48,628 nt of DNA from Streptomyces sp. AC555_RSS877 (GTDB lineage Bacteria > Actinomycetota > Actinomycetes > Streptomycetales > Streptomycetaceae). Shown in pieces: positions 42,167 to 48,628 of this stretch. A program made the translations under genes and the position numbers. Positions within the stretch are counted from its first letter, which is position 1. Each line of letters opens with the position of its first letter. A model generated the notes under the pieces. It was given only the letters and a program-made list of their open reading frames with translations, was not told where the DNA came from and searched no databases. Location: NCBI RefSeq assembly GCF_019049245.1, contig NZ_JAGMUK010000069.1:1-48628 (forward strand), written 5' to 3'.

Positions 42167-43606
42167 ATGAGCAATTCAGCCCAGATCGGCGTCACAGGAC
42201 TCGCGGTCATGGGCCGCAACCTCGCCCGCAACTTCGCGCGCAACGGCTACACGGTCGCGTTGCACAACCGGACGGCGTCGCGTACGCACGCGCTGGTGGA
42301 GGAGTTCGGGAGCGAGGGCGACTTCGTCGCGGCCGAGACCGCCAAGGAGTTCGTGGCGGCTCTGGAGCGACCGCGGCGCCTGGTCGTCATGGTGAAGGCC
42401 GGCGACCCGACCGACGCGGTGATCCAGGAGTTCGCCCCGCTCCTGGAGCCGGGCGACATGATCATCGACGGCGGCAACGCGCACTTCGCGGACACCCGGC
42501 GCCGCGAGCGCGAACTGCGCGAGCAGGGCATCCACTTCGTCGGTATGGGCGTCTCGGGCGGCGAGGAGGGCGCGCTGCTCGGTCCGAGCATCATGCCGGG
42601 CGGGCCCAGGGAGTCGTACGACTCGCTGGGGCCGATGCTGGAGAAGATCTCCGCGAAGGCGGCGGACGGTACGCCGTGCGTGACGCACGTGGGGCCGGAC
42701 GGCGCCGGGCACTTCGTGAAGATGGTGCACAACGGCATCGAGTACGCCGACATGCAGCTGATCGGCGAGGCGTACCAGTTGCTGCGCGATGTCGCCGGGT
42801 ACGAGCCCGCGCAGATCGCGGACATCTTCCGCACCTGGAACACCGGACGCCTCGACTCCTACCTGATCGAGATCACCGCCGAGGTGCTGTCCCACGTGGA
42901 CGCAGCGACCGGCAAGCCCTTCGTGGACGTGGTGGTGGACCAGGCCGAGCAGAAGGGCACCGGCCGCTGGACCGTCCAGATCGCCCTCGACCTCGGCGTC
43001 CCGGTCTCCGGCATCGCCGAGGCGGTCTTCGCCCGCTCGCTCTCCGGGCACGCCGCGCTGCGGGAGGCCTCGCGGGGACTCGCCGGGCCGAAGGCGTCGC
43101 CGCTGAGCAAGGCGGAGGCGGGCGCCTTCGCCGACCGCGTGGAGCAGGCGCTGTACGCCTCGAAGATCGTGTCGTACACCCAGGGCTTCCACGAGATCGC
43201 CGCGGGCAGTGAGGAGTACGGCTGGGACATCGACCTCGGCGCCGTCTCCGCGCTCTGGCGGGGCGGCTGCATCATCCGCGCGGCCTTCCTGGACCGTATC
43301 CGGGCCGCGTACGACGCCCGGGCGGACCTGCCGAGCCTGCTGTCCGACGAGACGTTCGCGCAGGAGATCGCGGCGGCCCAGGACGACTGGCGCGAGGTCC
43401 TCGTGGCCGCGACCCGCCAGGGCGTCCCGACGCCGGGCTTCGCGGCGGCCCTCGCCTACTACGACGCCCTGCGCGCGGAGCGGCTGCCCGCGGCACTCAC
43501 GCAGGGGCAGCGGGACTTCTTCGGCGCGCACACCTACCGGCGGACCGACCGGGACGGATCGTTCCACACGCTGTGGGGCGGGGACCGGTCGGAGGTCTCG
43601 GAGTAG
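42167..43606 (+). CDS. gnd: 6-phosphogluconate dehydrogenase, decarboxylating
   Basis: A 479-aa dimeric-type enzyme of the oxidative pentose phosphate pathway: 6-phosphogluconate + NADP to ribulose-5-phosphate + CO2. GVTGLAVMGRNLARNFARNG with HNRT is the coenzyme fold; DGGNAHFADT and GVSGGEEGALLGPSIMPGG are substrate-site motifs; the catalytic Lys is in HFVKMVHNGIEYADMQLI; NTGRLDSYLIEIT follows. The long C-terminus ends with the family segment DFFGAHTYRRTDRDGSFHTLW. ATG at 42167 follows TTGAGGAG. Confidence 0.96.
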   Translation: MSNSAQIGVTGLAVMGRNLARNFARNGYTVALHNRTASRTHALVEEFGSEGDFVAAETAKEFVAALERPRRLVVMVKAGDPTDAVIQEFAPLLEPGDMIIDGGNAHFADTRRRERELREQGIHFVGMGVSGGEEGALLGPSIMPGGPRESYDSLGPMLEKISAKAADGTPCVTHVGPDGAGHFVKMVHNGIEYADMQLIGEAYQLLRDVAGYEPAQIADIFRTWNTGRLDSYLIEITAEVLSHVDAATGKPFVDVVVDQAEQKGTGRWTVQIALDLGVPVSGIAEAVFARSLSGHAALREASRGLAGPKASPLSKAEAGAFADRVEQALYASKIVSYTQGFHEIAAGSEEYGWDIDLGAVSALWRGGCIIRAAFLDRIRAAYDARADLPSLLSDETFAQEIAAAQDDWREVLVAATRQGVPTPGFAAALAYYDALRAERLPAALTQGQRDFFGAHTYRRTDRDGSFHTLWGGDRSEVSE

Positions 43607-43629
43607 GCAGGTGGTGCGGAGGTGCACAG

Positions 43630-43663
43630 CGGCGGTGGGCGGCCGGAAGGCCGCCCACCGCCG
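43630..43663. terminator. Strong hairpin terminator after gnd
   Basis: A perfect 15-bp stem (43630-43644 and 43649-43663) with a GGAA tetraloop, then TTCTT. It lies 23 bases after the gnd stop and 38 bases before the end of the convergent Pro-rich gene. Confidence 0.9.
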
Positions 43664-43701
43664 TTCTTGCGCGCCGAGGGCCTGGGGCCGGCGATGCCGG
43701 C

Positions 43702-43989
43702 TCAGGACAGTGGCGGTCCCGGCTCCGGGTTCGGGACCGGCTCCGGGCCCGGCGGGATGGGGGACGGGGAGGGTTCCGGGGTCGGCGAAGGGGGCGGGGC
43801 CGGGTCCGGGCCCGGCGCGGGCGGACTCGGGTCCGGGCCTGGCGCGGGCGGGGCGGGGTCGGGGCCCGGCGCGGGCGGCACCGGGTCGGGGTACGGCTTC
43901 GGCGGCTGAGGATTCGGGCCGGGGGTGGGCCCCGGCCCGGGGCCCGGCGTGGGGTCCGGGTGGACGGGGTCGGCGTACGGGTTGGTCAT
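43702..43989 (-). CDS. Pro-rich 95-aa repeat protein
   Basis: A low-complexity protein beginning MTNPYADPVHPDP and running into repeated PGPDPAPPAP-type units of about 9 residues. No signal peptide or membrane helix is visible. The ATG at 43989 follows a good GGAGGA site, which argues for a real gene. Function unknown; it could be a structural or interaction peptide. The repeat DNA may vary in copy number between strains. Confidence 0.55.
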   Translation of the reverse strand: MTNPYADPVHPDPTPGPGPGPTPGPNPQPPKPYPDPVPPAPGPDPAPPAPGPDPSPPAPGPDPAPPPSPTPEPSPSPIPPGPEPVPNPEPGPPLS

Positions 43990-44149
43990 GGCGTCCTCCG
44001 GCCAGTCGGTCGACATCGGCTCTGGACTACTCCCCCGCGTACCCGACGCCAGCGCCACCACTCACCCCGCCGCGTGAAGGGGCTGAGCCGGGTGGGTCCG
44101 CCGGTGTGCGGGACGACCGGAGTCGCTGGGAGAGATCGGACCGCGTACC

Positions 44150-44500
44150 TCAGAACCGCCCCGGGTGCGCCACGAGCCACTCCTTCGCCGCCCGCAGCAG
44201 GCCCGGGTCGGCCGGCGGGGCCTCGTCGGGGTGGCGCTCGGCCCACGTGACGACGTACGGGCACAGCGGGGCGACGACGATGCCCTCGCGCTTGGCCATG
44301 GCGTACAGCTCACGCGCCAGGGAGCCCGCGATGCCCTTCCCCTCGTGGGCCGGTTCGACGATCGTGTGGACCGGGACGAGCGCGCCCTCGGGCGCCTCGA
44401 GCACGAAGTACTCGATGTGGCCGGCCACTTCACCGGAACCGTCGCCGATGGCCTCCAGGCGGCCCGCCGCCCGGTCGTCGCGGATCTCGATGTCGCTCAT
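44150..44500 (-). CDS. Small GNAT-fold N-acetyltransferase (YjdJ-like)
   Basis: A 116-aa minimal GNAT acetyltransferase. It begins with a DxxAGRLEAxGDG-like segment, GHIEYFVLEAPEG, then VHTIVEPAHEGKGIAGSLARELYAMAKREGI, with the Q/ExxGxA acetyl-CoA loop, and APLCPYVVTWAERHPDE. Its small size marks the stand-alone YjdJ/NAT-type group, of unknown substrate. ATG at 44500. It follows panD by 61 bases on the same strand. Confidence 0.88.
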   Translation of the reverse strand: MSDIEIRDDRAAGRLEAIGDGSGEVAGHIEYFVLEAPEGALVPVHTIVEPAHEGKGIAGSLARELYAMAKREGIVVAPLCPYVVTWAERHPDEAPPADPGLLRAAKEWLVAHPGRF

Positions 44501-44561
44501 GGACACGCTCCTGGTCCGAAGATCGTCGTGAGAATCAGGGTCACGGGTCAGGAGTCGGAGG

Positions 44562-44981
44562 TCAGACCACCACGGCCTGCGGGCTGCGCTCCTGGTCCGA
44601 GCCCGGCACCGGCTCGGACGGGTCGGTTCCCAGGGCCACGATGCGGTTGTCACCGTCCACGTGCACGACCCGGGGTTCGAGCGCCCGCGCCTCGGCGTCG
44701 GTCACCTGAGCGTAACTGATGATGATCACCAGATCGCCGGGGTGGACGAGGTGGGCGGCCGCTCCATTGATCCCGACGACACCCGAACCGCGCTCACCCT
44801 CGATGACGTACGTCTCCAGCCGGGCGCCGTTGGTGATGTCGACGATGTGCACCAGCTCGCCGGGCAGCAGGTCGGCGGCGTCGAGCAGGTCGGCGTCGAT
44901 GGTCACCGATCCCACGTAGTGCAGGTCGGCCTGGGTGACGGTGGCTCGATGGATCTTGGACTTGAACAAAGTACGCAGCAC
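44562..44981 (-). CDS. panD: Aspartate 1-decarboxylase proenzyme
   Basis: A 139-aa pyruvoyl enzyme that makes beta-alanine from L-aspartate for pantothenate and coenzyme A. It starts LRTLFKSKIHRATVTQADLHYVGS; self-cleavage at Gly24-Ser25 produces the pyruvoyl group, and K9 and Y22 fit the usual active site. NGARLETYVIEGERGSGVVGINGAAAHL is the second conserved block. GTG at 44981 follows AGGAG. Other pan genes are not in the window. Confidence 0.96.
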   Translation of the reverse strand: MLRTLFKSKIHRATVTQADLHYVGSVTIDADLLDAADLLPGELVHIVDITNGARLETYVIEGERGSGVVGINGAAAHLVHPGDLVIIISYAQVTDAEARALEPRVVHVDGDNRIVALGTDPSEPVPGSDQERSPQAVVV

Positions 44982-45454
44982 TTTGGACTCCTGGAAGACG
45001 GCTCCCTGCCAGCTTTTTGCAGGTCAAGGGCGTCCTTCACTGTACACCGGCCCGCCTTCGACTCGAAGACCTTTCAAGAGCATCGTGCGCCTCCCTGGCA
45101 GGCTGCTCGCCTTCGCATGCCGCGCGAGTCAAGCTGCTGCGAAGTTGCAGCCGCCGACCAGGCGCATACGGACATGCGTCTCGGACCGATGCTGATCGGA
45201 CGCCGACTTGCCTGATGGATCCTCAGACGACGAGGGCCTCCAGCAAGGTACCGGGACTGCTGCGCGGGCAATCGGCCCAGACGGACCTGGGGCCTTCGTC
45301 GGCCCCATGCCGCGATTCTCACCCATAACCCGTCCCGGCCCTGCCTGCGTACGGTTCTCGCCTGACCAGCACCTACCCGGGCGCGACGATGCACCCGCTG
45401 CGGACCGCATGGCCGCCCTGACGTCCACGTGGCACACCGTCGCGCGCCCTCAGG
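44982..45454. other. 473-base non-coding junction before the NRPS gene end
   Basis: I see no gene. Frames that stay open give unremarkable low-complexity sequence without ribosome sites. The segment must hold the panD promoter and any terminator for the NRPS gene; I found no strong hairpin at the NRPS end. It marks the change from housekeeping genes to the specialised-metabolite locus. Confidence 0.5.
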
Positions 45455-48400
45455 TCACCTCATACGCCGCAACGCGGGCCTCGCGGTCTGCTGATGGGGG
45501 CCCTGGTCGACGAGCCAGACCGCGAGTGCGGCCGGCGTCGGCGCCGTGAAGACCATCCGGATCGGCAGCTCCACGCCCAGCGCCGTGCGCACGCGGCTGA
45601 CCAGGCGAGTGGCCAGCAGCGAATGCCCGCCGAGGGCGAAGAAGTCGTCCTCCGGTCCCACCACGGGCACGCCCAGCACCTGGGCGAACACCTCGCAGAG
45701 GATTCGCTCCTGCTCCGTGGCCGGCTGCCGGCCCGCGCCCGCCGCCGCAGCGACGTCCGGCTCCGGCAGCGCCGCACGGTCCAGCTTGCCGTTGAGCGTC
45801 AGCGGCAGCGCATCCAGCACCACGACCGCCTGCGGGACCATGTACTGCGGCAGCGTCTGTGCGACGTGGTCCAGCACCGTCCGACGTAGCGCACTGTCCT
45901 CGATGTCCACCCGGTCGCCCGCCGGGACGACATAGGCGACCAGCCGCCCGTCGCCCGAGGCATCCGCCCGGACCATCACCGCGGCCTGGGCCAGCGCGGG
46001 GTGGCCGACCAGTGCGGACGCGATCTCCTCAGGCTCGATCCGGAAGCCGCGAACCTTCACCTGCTCATCCGCCCGCCCGGCGAACTCCAGCCGGCCCTCG
46101 GCCGTCCAACGCACCCGGTCGCCCGTCCGGTACATCCGTTCGCCCGCACCCGCGTACGGGCAGGCCACAAACCGTTCGGCCGTCAGATCCGCGCGTCCCA
46201 CATACCCGCGGGCCAGACTGGGGCCCGCCACATACAGGTCGCCCATCACCCCGACCGGCGCGGGCGCCAGCTGCCCGTCCAGGACGAATGCCCGGACGCC
46301 ACGGATCGGGCCGCCGATGTCCGGCGTGTCGTCCACCGCCAACGGCTGCGACATCGTCGCGCAGACGGTGGTCTCCGTCGGCCCGTACGCGTTGATCAGC
46401 CTACGCCCCGGCGCCCAGCGCTCCACCAGCGGTGCGGCCAGCGCCTCACCCGCCGACACCAGGGTCGTCACCGACGCCAGGTCCTCCGGCGACAGCTCCG
46501 CCAGCAGCGCCGGTGGCAGGGTCACATGTGTCACCCCGTGCCGAGCCAGCACCCGTGCCAGACCCGGTCCGGGCAGCAGCTCCTCCGCTCCCGCCACGAC
46601 CAGACACGCACCGGACGACAGTGCCACTACCACGTCCGAGACGGCCGCGTCGAAGCTCAGCGACGCGAACTGCAGCAGGCGGCTGGATTCCGCTACGGCG
46701 AACCGCTCCACCTGTGCGGCCGCCAGGCCCGCCAGCCCGGCGTGCGACACCGCTACGCCCTTTGGCCGCCCCGTCGAACCCGACGTGTAGATCACATACG
46801 CCGTCTGGCCGGGCACGCCGGTCACCGCCGGGGCAGTCTCCGGCGCGGCCTCCAGGGCAGCCGCCACCTCCGGGTCGTCCAGGTCCAGCACCGGGAGTCC
46901 CGGCACGGCGACCCGGCGTGTCAGCTCACTCTGCCCGACGACGACGTCGGCTCCGCTGTCCGCGAGCATGAACTCCAGCCGCTCGGCGGGATACTCCGGG
47001 TCCAGGGGCAGATACGCCGCTCCCGCCTTCCACACGGCCAGGATCGCGGCTATGGCCGCCACGCCCCGCGGCAGGGAGAGCCCCACCACGGACTCGGCGC
47101 CGACCCCGTACTCCCGCAGGAAATGCGCCAGGCGGTTGGCCCGCGCGTCCAGCTCCGCATACGACAGTTCGTTCTCCGCGGCCACCACCGCGACCGCGTC
47201 GGGAGTCCTGGCGACCTGCGCCTGGAAGAGCTCCTGCGCCATCCGGGCCGCCACCGGCGCATCGGTAGAGTTCCACTCCTCCAGCATCCGCTGCAACTCG
47301 CGCCCCGGCAGCACCTCGACCGCCGCGAACCGGGTCTCCGGCGCCGTCTCCAGCGCGGCCACCAGGTTGTCCACGCAGGTGTGCAGCATCGCGCAGACGG
47401 CTTCGGCGTCCACCGAGCCCACGGCATCCACGGTCAGGGAGAAGCCGGAGCCGTGGTCATCCACCGCCACGGCCACTGGGTAGTTGGTGCGTTCCCTGGT
47501 GAGCAGAGTGCTGACGCCCTCGAGCACGGTCGCGCTGTCGTGCTTCAGCGCCTCCGCGGCGGCCTGGTGGTGCCGGTAGTTGAAGATCGAGGTGAAGAGC
47601 GGGCTGCCGCCCGGCACGCCGCTGGCCCGTTGGACGAGCGCCAGCGGCGCGTGCTCATGCACCAGCAGCTCCGCGAGCTGGTCCCGCAGACCGACCAGTA
47701 CGTCCGGCACCCTCTCCGATCCCACACGGACGCGCACCGGCAGCGTGTTGATGAGTGGACCCTGGACGCGATCGGCGCCCGCGCCGGCGTTCATCCGCCC
47801 GAACAGCACGGTGCCGAAGACCACGTCGTCCCGTCCGCTGACCGCCGCGAGGACCCGGGCCCACGCCAGATGGAACACGGTGGCCGGGCTCACGCCGAGC
47901 TTGCGCGCCGTGCTCCGCAGCCGACCGGCCAGGTCCTCGCCGACGGACCACCGCGCGCGTTCGGCATCGCTGCCGTCGCCGTGCACGTCGAGCAGCCCGT
48001 AGGGAGCCGTCGTCTCGTGGAGGTCACCGAGCAGCACCGAGAAGTAGCGCTCGTGCTCCTCCCGCGCCACGCCCCGCCGCGCCTGGGTCACAAAGCCGCG
48101 GAACGGAAGGGCTGCAGGCAGCGAGTCGCCCTGCCCGGAGAGGAAAGCCCCGAGCTCGCGCAGCAGGGCCTCCTGACTCGTGTGGTCCCGGACGGTCTGG
48201 TGGATACGCACCAGGCACACCCACCGGTCGCCGCCCGGCTCGGCGGCGACATGCGCCCGGATCAGCGGAGCACTGCGCAGATCCATCCAGCCTCCGGCAT
48301 GCGCCAGCAGCTGCTGCACGGTATTGCCGCCTTCGGGAGCGGGAACGAACTCCTCGACGGGCAGATTCACCTCCCGCAACACCACCTGGACCGGCTCACG

Positions 48401-48628
48401 CAGCTCCTCCCAGAGGAAAGCCGTGCGGTAGATGTCGTGCCGGTTCACCACCTGCTGCAGCGCCTCCAGGAACGCGTCCAGCCGCTCCCGGGAATCCATT
48501 GCGAGCACGATCGGCAGGACATACACGTCACCGCTGCCCTGACCGGACATCAGGTGGTGGAAGAGGATGCCTTCCTGGAGGGGCGCGAGCGGGTAGATGT
48601 CCGCGATGTTCGCCGCGCCGCCCTCGAT
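45455..48628 (-). CDS. Nonribosomal peptide synthetase, C-A-T module, 5' end outside the window
   Basis: The frame runs to the right edge, so the N-terminus is missing; 1057 residues are visible. A condensation domain starts at the edge (YPLAPLQEGILFHHL). Its HHxxxDG motif is HQTVRDH at 48182-48202, with Gln for the catalytic second His. The adenylation domain has AYVIYTSGSTGRPKG, NAYGPTETT, YRTGDRVRW and GRADEQVKVRG. Its pocket residues read D-A-S-T-V-A-A-V-C-K by alignment to GrsA, matching the published Tyr code as I remember it. A carrier domain follows (DDFFALGGHSLL) and the protein ends soon after with no thioesterase. Release must occur elsewhere. Confidence 0.92.
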   Translation of the reverse strand: MEGGAANIADIYPLAPLQEGILFHHLMSGQGSGDVYVLPIVLAMDSRERLDAFLEALQQVVNRHDIYRTAFLWEELREPVQVVLREVNLPVEEFVPAPEGGNTVQQLLAHAGGWMDLRSAPLIRAHVAAEPGGDRWVCLVRIHQTVRDHTSQEALLRELGAFLSGQGDSLPAALPFRGFVTQARRGVAREEHERYFSVLLGDLHETTAPYGLLDVHGDGSDAERARWSVGEDLAGRLRSTARKLGVSPATVFHLAWARVLAAVSGRDDVVFGTVLFGRMNAGAGADRVQGPLINTLPVRVRVGSERVPDVLVGLRDQLAELLVHEHAPLALVQRASGVPGGSPLFTSIFNYRHHQAAAEALKHDSATVLEGVSTLLTRERTNYPVAVAVDDHGSGFSLTVDAVGSVDAEAVCAMLHTCVDNLVAALETAPETRFAAVEVLPGRELQRMLEEWNSTDAPVAARMAQELFQAQVARTPDAVAVVAAENELSYAELDARANRLAHFLREYGVGAESVVGLSLPRGVAAIAAILAVWKAGAAYLPLDPEYPAERLEFMLADSGADVVVGQSELTRRVAVPGLPVLDLDDPEVAAALEAAPETAPAVTGVPGQTAYVIYTSGSTGRPKGVAVSHAGLAGLAAAQVERFAVAESSRLLQFASLSFDAAVSDVVVALSSGACLVVAGAEELLPGPGLARVLARHGVTHVTLPPALLAELSPEDLASVTTLVSAGEALAAPLVERWAPGRRLINAYGPTETTVCATMSQPLAVDDTPDIGGPIRGVRAFVLDGQLAPAPVGVMGDLYVAGPSLARGYVGRADLTAERFVACPYAGAGERMYRTGDRVRWTAEGRLEFAGRADEQVKVRGFRIEPEEIASALVGHPALAQAAVMVRADASGDGRLVAYVVPAGDRVDIEDSALRRTVLDHVAQTLPQYMVPQAVVVLDALPLTLNGKLDRAALPEPDVAAAAGAGRQPATEQERILCEVFAQVLGVPVVGPEDDFFALGGHSLLATRLVSRVRTALGVELPIRMVFTAPTPAALAVWLVDQGPHQQTARPALRRMR

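Noticed and set aside
45129..45437. A 102-residue open frame on the minus strand after the NRPS gene
   Set aside because: No ribosome site, no domain, unremarkable composition; not a continuation of the NRPS.
1..48628. CRISPR arrays, insertion sequences, rRNA genes
   Set aside because: No regular spaced repeats, transposase motifs or rRNA sequence were seen.

Overview
The window is high-GC actinobacterial chromosome, almost certainly Streptomyces. The signs are dense G/C-rich third positions, frequent GTG and TTG starts, lipoprotein and Pro-rich secreted proteins, a class F sortase, DUF4239/DUF6777-type proteins, a SpoIIE/PAS/GAF phosphatase, an ECF sigma factor with its zinc-finger anti-sigma, actinobacterial GlgA/GlgC, and a nonribosomal peptide synthetase (NRPS) at the right edge. 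All functional calls come from reading motifs; no database search was run.

Layout. 1-5.4 kb: cell-surface and envelope genes: the tail of a Pro-rich protein, a DUF4239 membrane protein, two related secreted or anchored proteins facing each other across a 21-bp hairpin terminator, a class F sortase, a NodB-type deacetylase and a universal stress protein. 5.4-8 kb: an alpha/beta hydrolase divergent from a MarR regulator with repeated operators between them, then a CapA-like protein. 8.2-10.2 kb: ECF sigma factor, an unknown 171-aa protein, and a zinc-finger anti-sigma factor. 10.3-12.5 kb: a two-gene unit of an EACC1-like small protein and a membrane-anchored caspase-like protease with an EF-hand-like loop. 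This is the best candidate for an under-described conflict or cell-death system here. 12.5-18.4 kb: Nei/Fpg glycosylase, multidomain PP2C phosphatase, DUF6777-type lipoprotein, lipase maturation factor.

18.4-27.2 kb is one tightly coupled eight-gene operon on the minus strand with a divergent GntR/FCD regulator. It encodes an ABC sugar importer and four enzymes plus a mutarotase of the non-phosphorylating L-fucose pathway (L-fucose to lactone to L-fuconate to 2-keto-3-deoxy-L-fuconate to the diketo acid). The last C-C cleaving hydrolase is not in the window. 27.2-35.8 kb is a mixed stretch: DUF2071 protein, lipoprotein hydrolase, amidase, acetyltransferase, two very small genes (44 and 57 aa) with good ribosome binding sites, two SDR proteins (one with a zinc ribbon and no catalytic Tyr) and a WS/DGAT-type acyltransferase.

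35.9-38.4 kb carries glgA-glgC for glycogen synthesis, followed by an FhuF-like 2Fe-2S protein, an EamA transporter, an Rpf-LysM-M23 cell-wall hydrolase and 6-phosphogluconate dehydrogenase. 43.7-45 kb: a Pro-rich 95-aa protein, a small acetyltransferase and panD. From 45.5 kb to the right edge runs the 3' part of an NRPS gene (C-A-T) whose A-domain pocket reads as aromatic/Tyr-like and whose C domain has an altered HHxxxDG motif.
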